A DNA stretch of 64,000 bases, from the NCBI RefSeq assembly GCF_011745365.1, contig NW_024468910.1, positions 620,001 through 684,000 of the forward strand, given 5' to 3'. This DNA is from Cryphonectria parasitica EP155 (taxonomy: Eukaryota; Ascomycota; Sordariomycetes; Diaporthales; Cryphonectriaceae). The notes below the pieces were generated by a model that did not search any database, was not told the origin of the DNA, and saw nothing but the letters and a program-made list of their open reading frames with translations. The translations under genes were made by a program, and so were the position numbers. Of this stretch, positions 1 to 8,740 are shown piece after piece (positions within the stretch are counted from its first letter, which is position 1; the number at the start of each line of letters is the position of its first letter).

Positions 1-398
1 CTGTAGGCAAGCAAGAGAAAACGTCAATTCGTTTTCAGTTGCTATTTCTGGTATTGCAGATGATGTAGTTCTTGATATAGCATCGATAGTCCTGCTACTC
101 GTACACTTCATGGCAGAGATAACACTTTGATTTGATTAAATTGCTATGAAGCGAGACGCAATCAGTTTACTAGTCGAGGCTTGTTACTGGGCCCACCGAA
201 CGCTTTAAGTATAGCAATAAAGAAGCTGACACTGTATTGATGCGAGCTATTTATGCATCTCCGTAAGCTCGTATTCAGCGTCAAGGTTTTGAATAGTCAG
301 GGCTGTTTTAAGAAGCTGGGCTCTTCGTAGCAGAAAGCAGCTTCCTCAAGGAGCATGTGGTTGGCATGAAGTCCATTTGACAAGCGGTAGGCGTAGTT
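1..398. other. No gene recognised
   Basis: Moderately AT-rich sequence. The plus strand has short open stretches in two frames, mainly 20-230, broken by TAG and TGA. They look like eroded coding sequence, but I cannot assign a family. Confidence 0.3.
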
Positions 399-716
399 TT
401 GGTAGCTCTATGGATCCTAGAGGTACCAGAATCTAAAAGGAATACCTGCTGCTGTACTCACGAACTGGTTGAAGAGCTAAGGTGTCGCGTGGGCAAGGAG
501 CATGATCTTTCTGAGCAGTGGTTCAGTATATGGGATAAAGTCTTTCCGGGAGCACCTCGCCCCCAAAGTCTCACGTTCGGTCTACTGAGCCAGCCACCTG
601 GAGAGATGCCCAGGCCAATTCCATATCGACTGGTGGAAAGCCATGAAGGCGAAAATCCAAGGATTAGTGTGCAAGGGGGTGTGGCAGACTCTCGAGCGGG
701 AAAAAGCCGCATTTAA
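399..716 (+). pseudogene. Fragment resembling the tail of a fungal C2H2-type protein
   Basis: A 105-codon open stretch (GTG first codon, so not a natural start) contains the residues LSEQWFSIWDKVFPGAPRPQ. This resembles a segment I associate with the C-terminal part of many Pezizomycotina C2H2 proteins, where an EEQWF..FDILFPGHPRP motif is common. The same frame can be read upstream to about 300 through a stop. No complete zinc finger is visible. I infer a relic of such a gene; similarity is judged by eye from one short motif. Confidence 0.3.
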
Positions 717-1566
717 GCCACTGCTACTCAAATGGGTGTACCGGTATATAAGCTGGACGAAGACGGGATGCTCACTTCATTCAAAGCTTGCATTATACTA
801 CGGAAGTCAGAGTTAGTTTCCGTTCTTGTTATAAATCTTATGCATTAGTAGAAAGCTATAATTAAGGGGCAGATTGTGCTACCAAGACAGCGACTTCGTA
901 GCGGCTAGTTCCGCTCGCAGCTTTATGTCGGTGAGCTTCTTAGGAAATTCGATCAAACCCGGCACGGCGGGAGAGTCTCGACTGCCCCTTGAAGAATTCC
1001 GGAGGGAAAGGTGATGATGATAGGCGTAAACGCCGTAGGGGTTGCCGGGTCCGAGGACCCAATCGAGACGGGAGTGGCGGGGCCGGCCGCTTGGCCGACC
1101 CCGGCCGGTCCTGCCTTCAGTGCCTTCTTCTTGGCTGCGGTCTTCCCTCTCCCCTCTGTAAGCATCATGTTTCGATCTCGGATCTGCCAACCTGGGGTCC
1201 TGTCCGTATAACCTTTTTTGTGACTTGCATGTTGGATAGCATAGAATCAGGCGGAGGCAGTGCTGAGGAGGAGTGGATGGGGGCGTACCTACTAGGAAAG
1301 GGCGGCGGACCTCAGGCACCCTCCCTGGATCGCGACACGCCGGGAACGTCATGGCATCGCGGCCGGATGCGTCAGGGTGCGCCTCGCAGTCAAGGCTTAA
1401 TTAAAGTCATTACGCTACTTGAGGAATACTTTCACTACTGTTTTTAGCAAAACTGTATTGCATCTGCTTGGCTATGCTATTCTCCGCTTTAGCCAATTTT
1501 CGAAAAAGGCTAGCGCAATCAGATGATGCACATGCTATCGGAGTTAATGTATATATTATATAATCC
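717..1566. other. Intergenic, with a GC-rich block at about 950-1380
   Basis: The GC-rich block contains overlapping open frames on both strands. On the minus strand, 1168-953 encodes an Ala/Lys/Pro-rich 71-residue stretch beginning MMLTEGRGKTAAKKKALKAG. It has no recognisable family, and frames on both strands stay open because of base composition. The AT-rich part just upstream of the kinase gene (1500-1566) could hold its promoter. I call no gene here. Confidence 0.3.
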
Positions 1567-1677
1567 GTGGTAAGCTATGCTACAGCCTTAGGCCGCTACC
1601 TGGATGGTGTTTCCTGCCTCCTTAACGAAGTAAGCTCCATCCTCATCATCACCACGACCTCCTCCACTGCTGCCATC

Positions 1678-4399
1678 ATGCTAGACCAGCAGCAACAACT
1701 GATCAAAGATCATCCGATCGGCAAGGATCTCGATGGCTTCCACAATATGTTCAACTCGATCTGCGACAAGGCAGGCATCTCCTGTACTTTGGATGCGCTG
1801 GAGGATCTGAGCCAAGAAGGTAAGGCAGACTAGTTGTTGCTTGAATGTCTCTTCTAATAAGCAGACAGATATGCAAGGTCTTTCATCAGTTCTTCTTACT
1901 ATGCTCTCGATGCTGCCCGCTGCTCGTCTTTTATCTTCCAAGTCAGGCTACCTTCGAACCGATTTAATCCGACTGAACTCGACAACCAATTCCAGTGCTT
2001 TCGATTTCGATAGCGTCAAGCCCCTGCTCCGCTCCGTCCTCGAGCACGACGCCGATGAGCTCATCTGGGATCACATCTGCCGCCTGACCACCGATGTCTT
2101 GTCGCCGCAGCGTACCCCGCCGCCGCAGCCGATCGCAACCTTCCTCGAGCAGACCCCGTGGGTATACACTACGAGCGGCATCATGAGCTCGTTCGAGAAG
2201 CGCGAAGAGGTAGACAGGATCCTTAAGCAGGAACTTGGTCCTCTCTACGTCGATATTCCTTCCTTCCACGAGACATACTTCGGACAGGTAGCTGGCATAG
2301 AAGCAGCGTCCAGGGCTGTCTTCGAGAAGTGCGTCAAGGGCAGCAACCCGCTCTTTGGCCCCCAAGGGTGGCGCGACTGGCCAGCAGCCACATCAGAGAA
2401 GAATGTGGTGGACTGGTTCCACGACCTGTTTCCCCAGCTGGAAGCATTTGCACAAGAGTGGGGTGTCGCGCCGGCATCTACGCCAGCATCTACACCGATA
2501 CCTGTGCAGATACCTCAACGAAAGCTGCTGATACAACCCAGCACGCCGCTCCCAGACTCTGTAGGGAAGCGCAGCATGGACATCGGCTTTGTGAAGGACG
2601 ATCCCATTACAGCAGCAGCAAGCGGTTCCGGATATCGATGGTCGCACGTCCTTGTGCCTGGCGAGCTGAAGATCGATGCGTCTGACGATATACCCTCGGT
2701 TGCATGGATAAGCATCGCAAGATATGCGAGGGAGGTGCTCTCAGCCTCCAACACCCGTCGCTTCGTCCTGGCCTTTACCCTCTGTGGATCGCTCATGAGG
2801 CTATGGGAGTTTGACCGGCTCGGGGGGATCGCTTCCGAACAGTTCGATATCAATAAAGACGGGCTGCGATTTGTATTCACGATGCTCGGGTTTCTGTGGA
2901 TGGATGAAGAGGAGCTCGGCTTCGATCCAACATTCAAAAGAACCCCCAGCGGCCAGCAGTTTATCGAGATCAACCGGAATGGCGCGAATGAGCATCTTAT
3001 GATCGATGGAGCAATAATACACCCGCACTGCATCGCTGGCCGAGCAACGACCTGCTGGAAGGCTCATTCTGAAGAGGATCCTCGGACAATACTTGTTATC
3101 AAAGATTCGTGGCAGTTCCCAGAGCGGGACGTAGAAGGCGACCTGCTCCGCAAGGCGACTGAGAAGAAGGTCATCAATATGGCCCGGTACTATCATCACG
3201 AGATTGTCCAGGTAGGCGGTGCCGATGACACTATCCTGAGCAATGTGCGCAAGGGGCTGGATATCACCAAAGCTTCCAACTACAAGCCGGACTGGACAGA
3301 CTTTACGCTGCGCGCGAAATCAGGAAGTATGTCGCGGAGAGGCCGAAGCAGCAGTGTTGCCGTCATGAGGCGGCTATCCAGCCAGGCTGCCGCCCCTCCC
3401 CCTCTGCCGCCGAGCAAACAGCCAGCAAGCAGCAGACGGCTGTCCAGCCAAGCTGGCGCATTTTTGCCACCATTCAGCCCACCATCCAGCCAAGCTGGCA
3501 TATCTCGGCCATCAAGCAAGCAGCCATCCAGCCAAGCTAGCGCTCCTCTGCCGTCCAGCAGACAGCCGGCAGGCAGACGGCTGTCCAGCCAAGCTGGCAC
3601 ACCTGTGACACCTCTGCCATCAACCAAACGGCCATCCAGCCGTACCGATGCACCTCTGCCACCCAGCAAACGATCCCGCCTTTCGCAAAACCCCAACGAG
3701 GCCAGCACCACCACCCTGCCGGACCGGGAACACAGGCGTATCATTGTTCGTGATTATGGACTGCCGATCTACAAAGCAAGCTCTCCAGCGCGTCTGCTCA
3801 CTGCACTAGAGAGCTGTATCGCGGGACATGAGTCTCTGTACCGAGCAGGATTCTTGCATAGAGATATCTCGATCAACAACCTCATCATCAATGAAGATCC
3901 TGATAACCCGTCCTGGCAGTCATACCTGATCGATCTGGATCTTGCTATTGAGATACAGCGAGATGGTATATCGGGCGCAAAGAGTATGACCGGAACCAGG
4001 GCTTTCATAGCGATAGGAGCACTCATGGGCGAGCTGCATTCGTTTATGCACGACATCGAGTCCTTCTACTGGGTTCTTTTTTGGATCTGCATTCACTACG
4101 AGGGGCCGGGCAAGGAGAGAATTGTTTCCGAGTTTGACAAGTGGAACTTTATGGATACGAACACGCTGCTCAAGGTCAAACTTGGTGAGATTAACAGCAG
4201 TGTATTTGCGCAGACATCCGCACGGAACTTTACCGATTATTATCGGCCGCTGACCATAGTTGTAAACAAACTGCGGCAGGTGATCTTTCCTGGGGGTGAT
4301 CGTTGGAAGCATGAAGATGTAGGACTGTATGCTAGGGTACGAAAAATCCTTGCAGAAGGCTGTATAGATCCTGATGTTACTGCTTTGCAAGATAGGTAG
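1678..4399 (+). CDS. FunK1 fungal-specific protein kinase
   Basis: Probable serine/threonine kinase of the FunK1 family (Pkinase_fungal). Two exons, 1678-1819 and 1869-4399, give 890 residues. The first ATG in the open frame is at 1678; the frame continues upstream to 1567 without an ATG. Joining at the 49-base intron keeps the frame (phase 1). The N-terminal region around residues 190-240 has the conserved family segment with FEKCVKGSNPLFGPQGW. The catalytic loop HRDIS is at about 711-715 with Asn 717/718, DLDLA replaces DFG at 736-740, the MTGTRAFIAIGAL activation segment starts near 754, and HDIESFYWVLFWIC starts near 775. A Pro/Ser/Gln repeat insert (residues about 547-660) separates the lobes. 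The frame stays open for 23 more codons after the TAG at 4397, so the true end may once have been at about 4460. It is the only large intact gene in the window. Substrate and role are unknown. Confidence 0.9.
1820..1868 (+). other. Intron of the FunK1 gene
   Basis: 49 bases, donor GTAAGG, CTAAT branch-like motif 12 bases before the ACAG acceptor. Removal joins two open frames, with codon GAT formed across the junction. The alternative acceptor at 1864 gives the wrong frame. Confidence 0.8.
3365..3700 (+). repeat. Coding repeats: RRLSSQAG / PSSQAG low-complexity insert
   Basis: Degenerate in-frame repeats of about 10-20 codons within the kinase gene. RRLSSQ occurs three times, with further SSQA and PSSKQP units. 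RRxS is a basophilic (PKA-like) phosphorylation consensus, so this linker between the kinase lobes could be a phosphorylated hinge. That is inference from motif only. Confidence 0.7.
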
Positions 4400-5175
4400 A
4401 TTATGGAAAAGGAACTGAAGATTCATGAGCGCTACTGTCAGGCGAAAAGGGCACACAAGTGAGGTGAGAGGGAGGGTATGAGCTGCTCCCAAGCTGCTTT
4501 CTTGATTCCTTGCAACTGCTGAACCTGTCTCCTCCCTCCTTTTCCCTTGCTCTTCTCAAGCAGAGCCTTCTTTAAGTACATGATGGCTCAGGGCCGACTT
4601 AGATAACAGTAGTGTGAGGGCTTCGCTGGCACCATATGACCGCTCTGCTTTAGAGCGGAGCCTCCGCAGCGCCTCTCTTTAGCCCCAGCGCCAAGGTGTG
4701 CGCCGGTATCACAGAGTGCGCACTTTAGCCCTGACAGAACTCTCCCTCTTCCAGGTTCCTGTCCCCAGGAACACCGCTCTCAAGCAGCGTGGACATCCTA
4801 TCTCGAGTCGCTCAACTCTCCATAGACCGCGGGTGGTCCCCTTCCCGCTTCTTTTCCCTATTCAAATGGAACGGCCCGCCCACAGTACCGCTCGTATCTT
4901 CTGCCCCGGTGTCAGGTGTTGTCGCGAGGTTGGTCGAGTGATGCACTCAGCTCGAGCGCAGCGTAGTCGCCATGCCTGCTCTGCTCCGGTGCCGCGTCGG
5001 GTGTACACCCGTCTCCGAAATAGTAGCACTTTGGCAGTCCTCGACACCGCCAGGGCCATCGCGCTAGTGGGGCCGTTCTATCCTTTGTTTACCCGGCCTG
5101 GTACGCGTTCTTTCTATCCTTTCTTTTCCTTCCTCACCACCACCACCACCAGCAACAGCAGCAACAGCAACAACA
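4400..5175. other. Kinase 3' flank and upstream region of the next gene, with two hairpins
   Basis: Perfect short inverted repeats lie at 4640-4658 (CCGCTCT with AGAGCGG, 5-base loop) and 4755-4772 (GTTCCTG with CAGGAAC, 4-base loop). 5130-5175 is a CAC/CAG-rich run reading as 5' untranslated sequence ahead of the intron at 5176. The open frame 4698-5222 is not in frame with the next gene after splicing, so I do not call it. Confidence 0.45.
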
Positions 5176-5228
5176 GTACGTGTATCCCTGATTCGTTGAT
5201 CAGTTGCGTGGAAGCTGATTGATTGCAG
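5176..5228 (+). other. Probable 5' UTR intron of the gene at 5229
   Basis: 53 bases, donor GTACGT, CTGAT branch at 5215-5219, acceptor TTGCAG directly before the ATG at 5229. These are classic fungal splice signals. The preceding exon is out of frame with the ORF, so it is read as 5' UTR. Confidence 0.55.
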
Positions 5229-5732
5229 ATGTCTCCTCAGCCCACGCCTGCTGGCGAGGGGGAGGGAGGGGCTGATCCAACCCCCAGAGCCCTTGAGGGT
5301 CCTCAGGCTGGTGAGGCCTCTTCGCCTCCTCGCCTCGTCCTGACCCCCGCCCCACGCCGACCTCTGCCCCCGGGCGCCCCCGTCGCCGCCGCCCCTGCCC
5401 CCGCCCCCGCTGCTCTCACGCGGCCTCGCCGCCAGGCGGCCGTGAAGTCCGCGAAGGCCGCCCTCAAGAAGGGCAAGAAGCGCCCCGCCGACGACCCTCC
5501 CGCCGAGGGCCCCTTCACCCCGGGCCCTCGTGCCCTCCTCCACCCCCTCCCCCACGCCTCCCGTGAGTCCCGCCTGTCTCTCGAATACAGCGCCGCGCTG
5601 GCGTTGCTAGCCCTCCAAGAGGAACAAGGTTCCCTCGGGGCCTGGTGCGGTGCGCTCCCTGCCCCTGGTCCGTTGCCGAGACCAGTCGGGTGTGTTCTCA
5701 TTGTCCTTACTTCCAATTTTGCCCCCTGCTGA
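5229..5732 (+). CDS. Unrecognised GC-rich Ala/Pro/Lys-rich small protein
   Basis: I do not recognise this protein. The 167-residue reading starts at the ATG right after a good splice acceptor. It is Pro/Ala/Gly-rich, with a basic segment near residues 60-90 (RRQAAVKSAKAALKKGKKRP) that could bind nucleic acid or be a nuclear signal. A GTGAGT donor at 5563 and a CTGACTGTTCTTAG acceptor ending at 5742 define a possible 180-base intron. Using it, the protein ends a few codons later at a TAG near 5766 and is about 120 residues long. GC content is far above the neighbourhood and no RIP-like stops are visible. Open frames arise easily at this composition, so the gene call rests mainly on the splice signals. 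Confidence 0.4.
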   Translation: MSPQPTPAGEGEGGADPTPRALEGPQAGEASSPPRLVLTPAPRRPLPPGAPVAAAPAPAPAALTRPRRQAAVKSAKAALKKGKKRPADDPPAEGPFTPGPRALLHPLPHASRESRLSLEYSAALALLALQEEQGSLGAWCGALPAPGPLPRPVGCVLIVLTSNFAPC

Positions 5733-5884
5733 CTGTTCTTAGGCTCTGGTGCTCGTTGTTTCCGGTAGACTCTGCAAGCTGCTTCTAGAACACTTGTACA
5801 GTTGCTTAAAAATGATTTATCAACTCCGACATATACTAGCAGCATTATCTGTATTATATTTATAGTGTATAGGCGCACAGCTTC

Positions 5885-7395
5885 CATCGAATAGACTTGA
5901 CTGAAGCTGCAAATATGTGCTAATGAATGGCTTTCTACCGCGCCAAAGCTTTCCCAGCGCGAGGTTGAACTTCGATATGTCTTTCGGCTCTGGATAACCT
6001 AGATCTCTAGTATTCATGCTAACTTTGGCAGTCATAAAGCCTAGACGCTGCGCTATGTATTGAAAGTGATGCACATAACTCTTATCGATGATGCTTTGGA
6101 GATGACGTACTCGGATCTCTTGAAGCGGTAACTCGTTTTGTCAGGTCTGCAAACCTCCTGAATGCCGCTATGAAAAGCTGTCTATAAGTGAGAAGGAATC
6201 CTTGTTCTTGGTCTAAGTGAGCGCATTCTTCAGTGCTCCTAGCGATGATCTGCGGCTTGGATTGGCACAGGCTCGACAGGTTGGAAACTCGCACCGAGTA
6301 CGCGCTACGCAGCGTGCCACGGTCGGTCTCAGGCGGGTCTATGTCGGGAGCTACCCAGGTCTTGATCGACCTTGCTGCAAGTGAAAAGTATGCTGTATCT
6401 TTATGAAATATCGCGATACTGGGAATGAAGCACTTCAGACCCAGAACCCTCTTTTGCAATTCATCTCTTATAGAACTGTCTATAATAGACGGGAAGAGCT
6501 CGCCACGCAGGAATAATACTTGGACCTCAGCTGCATCCTGGCTATAGGGGATACGATGTTATAAATGTCGAACTGTATGGATATCTACAGCTTGTGCAAT
6601 TAAATCATCTCCATTCGTAATTATATGCCAAGTTACGTAGATATATTTGAGATAGTTGACAAGCTCCTCATCACCATGCAAGGCAATATATTTGTTCATA
6701 TTTCCGAGCTGCAAGCTGAACCAAAACTCAGAGAAACAGAATAACTCGTCGAGTGATTATACAATTATCGTATGGCGTTCTAACATGTGAAAAATTGGTT
6801 CTTTGCAATTACTCAATCGCTTAAGCCAGTCTTTTTTCTCAGAGTAATCGAGATTCTTATTATTAATGCGTATCTTGCAGTAAATCTCGCTGTCACTGTT
6901 GTGGGGAGAAACGGTCTTTCTATAAGCATTTCTTGAATGGATTTTCTTAAGATCTATAAAAGAGAACACAAAAGAGAGCACAGAAAGAGTGTTTTATATA
7001 CCCAAAATGGTCAGGGTTAGGGTCATTTTCCCGACAACTGTAGGGTACTTCAAAGGAAAATGCTTCGCATCTACGCTGGAACAAGTATTGGAACCGGGCT
7101 CGACTGCCACCTGCTCGTTGGTGCATTAGCGGTTCATGCCTCCCTGCGCCTCATCTGCATAGTACGAACCTTATTCATCCGCGCAGTAGAGCCTAAGAAT
7201 CTATTGACAGTCTAGTCCCCACAGGCTATGTGCGGCTTCTATACGGTGTCGACCATCTTGACAGTGGAATTGAAACTGAGCTGGCAGAGGATGGATCACG
7301 CTAGGATCCCGGAGGTCCTCGGCTGGAATATTCAGCAACGAGAGGATTTGTTTTCGCGTTCCCGAGTCGATCTGGATCAGAATATGATTTTCCAA
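5885..7395 (-). pseudogene. DUF3723-like fungal protein, decayed
   Basis: Minus-strand pieces in several frames follow the order of fungal DUF3723 proteins. 7395-7201 ends with a CQDGRHRIEAA segment, like the family's HGxHRVEAA motif. 6981-6757 has SDSEIYCKIR followed by WLKRLS, like the SDGEIYRKIR...W..RLS region. About 6540-6082 has LFPSIIDSSIRDELQKRVLG, then IPSIAIFHKD and LTYRQLFIAAFRRFADL. 6074-5885 has the YIAQRLGF-type end. At least two frameshifts and several stops separate the pieces. Such genes are often found near fungal repeats; the biochemical function is unknown. Family assignment is from motif order by eye. Confidence 0.65.
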
Positions 7396-7801
7396 TATTC
7401 ACGGTCTACACAATTCGGTTTTTTTGAACAGTCTTTAATTTCTTTTCGAGATTAGAACGATTGGGAAGTCGGGCTCCCGACTCAACTCGCAAGACAGATA
7501 GACAGGATATGGGTGCACGGAAAACACTGACTAATCATAGCTCGATTGACTCCATCTGAAGTTACTATTATAATGTTCGAAGAGTAATGAGAGGTATAGC
7601 AGTTGTATTTCATAACTATGCTTCTTATTAACTTAGATGCTAACAAGTCTTCTTTATAGCTTAATTTCACTATTTTAAAACTTATTTCGATAATCTACTT
7701 TCAAATTTATTTATTTTTTCTGCATAAGGAAATACAAGCAATTTATTGCATGTTTATATCCGAGCCTATTGCATATTTGAAACTCCAAAAAGGTCGGCTA
7801 C

Positions 7802-8241
7802 TCAAGGGTAATCACTATTTACATCTTGCTTCATTCGATGCTTCTCAAGTTTTTGCATCTGTATGAAAGGTGCCTTTGAATAGCGTGCTGCTTCTGATAT
7901 ACATAGAGCGAGTGTGAATGTAGAAGAGGCAGATGACAGAGGAGGTGTTGCAATATCGCTTTTGAATAGCTGGTTTGGCATAAGTGGAGGGCTTTATATC
8001 CCAGCATTTCTAGCAGCAACCGTATCGAAATGGTCTGGACCGAATCTTTGCTCAAAAGAAAGGTGGCGAGTTGCAAAGGCGAAGTGCTTATCAGACTGAT
8101 ATAAGTAGCTGGTTCCCTTAAACTCGATAAGCATAGCAACATAGGCTCCGGTTAAGCGATAAAGTGTGTTAGCTTTTTTCAGGCTTTTTTCCCATTCCAA
8201 AAACCTTTTTGAGCACCCTTGAAGCCTCTTGTTTTCGCCAT
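7802..8241 (-). pseudogene. MADS-box-like (SRF-type) gene fragment, frameshifted
   Basis: Starts at an ATG (complement of 8239-8241) with MAKTRGFKGAQK. A one-base loss near 8205 shifts the frame, and the sequence then reads FLEWEKSLKKANTLYRLTGA followed by YVAMLIEFKGTSYLYQSDKH. This resembles the degenerate MADS domains of small Pezizomycotina SRF-type proteins (R..L.KKA..L..LTGA.VA.LIEF.G). After one in-frame TAA at about 7992 the frame continues to a TGA at 7802-7804, with KAPFIQMQKLEKHRMKQD near the end. I infer an inactivated DNA-binding-protein gene; assignment is moderate. Confidence 0.5.
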
Positions 8242-8613
8242 TATTTAATTAAATTCGTAATTGGATTAAGAAAGTAGGCTAAGTAAATGAAAAACCAAAT
8301 TTAGAAGTCTGATACTTATTATATATATACATATATGAGACGAGCAAGGCGAGCGTTGGTGAGCCTAAACGTGAATGCATTTGGACTATCTTCTGAATAG
8401 AAAAGGGAAGGAAAAGAGACAAAAGGAGCAGCGCTTTATATGAGTAGAGCGCTAGGTCCTGTGGGTCTCAGTGGGTCAATAAGAGGACCCCAGCTCGTAT
8501 GTGAGAAGGCCCAGCTCGTGACAATATAGATTAAAACTTTCTTTATATTTTCTGTTGCAATGCTATAGCTATATCTATAGCCATACGTATAATGTATAAC
8601 GTATAATGTGCGA
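8242..8613. other. AT-rich intergenic stretch
   Basis: Contains a short TA-rich tract (about 8320-8335) and near-palindromic ATA-rich sequence (8560-8610). No gene is recognised. Confidence 0.4.
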
Positions 8614-8693
8614 CAGCTAAAAGGAGTGACCACTCCCAGCTGCCTGGAAGTAGTGGTGGCCTATATAGCTGTATAGACGGTCGGACTCGCACA
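8614..8693. repeat. Single diverged copy of the 78-bp direct-repeat element
   Basis: Matches the terminal repeats at 15483-15560 and 15880-15957. All share CAGCTAAAAGGAGTGACC, then ACTCCCAGCTG and GACTCGCACA. This copy has extra bases near 8672-8685. Its core folds as GGAGTG-AC-CACTCC inside a CAGCT/AGCTG outer stem. It lies next to the truncated edge of gypsy element F. Confidence 0.7.
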
Positions 8694-8740
8694 TATAACG
8701 TATAACATATAAGACTTTTAGTGGAAGGCGAACCCAACCA

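Noticed and set aside
989..1447. 152-codon plus-strand frame in the GC-rich block
   Set aside because: Several frames on both strands are open here because of composition; no motif or splice support.
3280..3744. 154-codon minus-strand frame opposite the kinase linker
   Set aside because: Mirror of the repetitive Pro/Ser coding repeats of the kinase gene; leucine/glycine repeats are a by-product.
4698..5222. 174-codon plus-strand open frame upstream of 5229
   Set aside because: Out of frame with 5229 after the likely splice and composed of UTR-like and CAG-rich sequence; no family similarity.
8614..8693. Helitron 3'-end hairpin
   Set aside because: The GGAGTG/CACTCC hairpin is not followed by CTRR near an end, and the repeat occurs at both ends of the 15486-15957 element in direct orientation with a target duplication, which Helitrons do not make.
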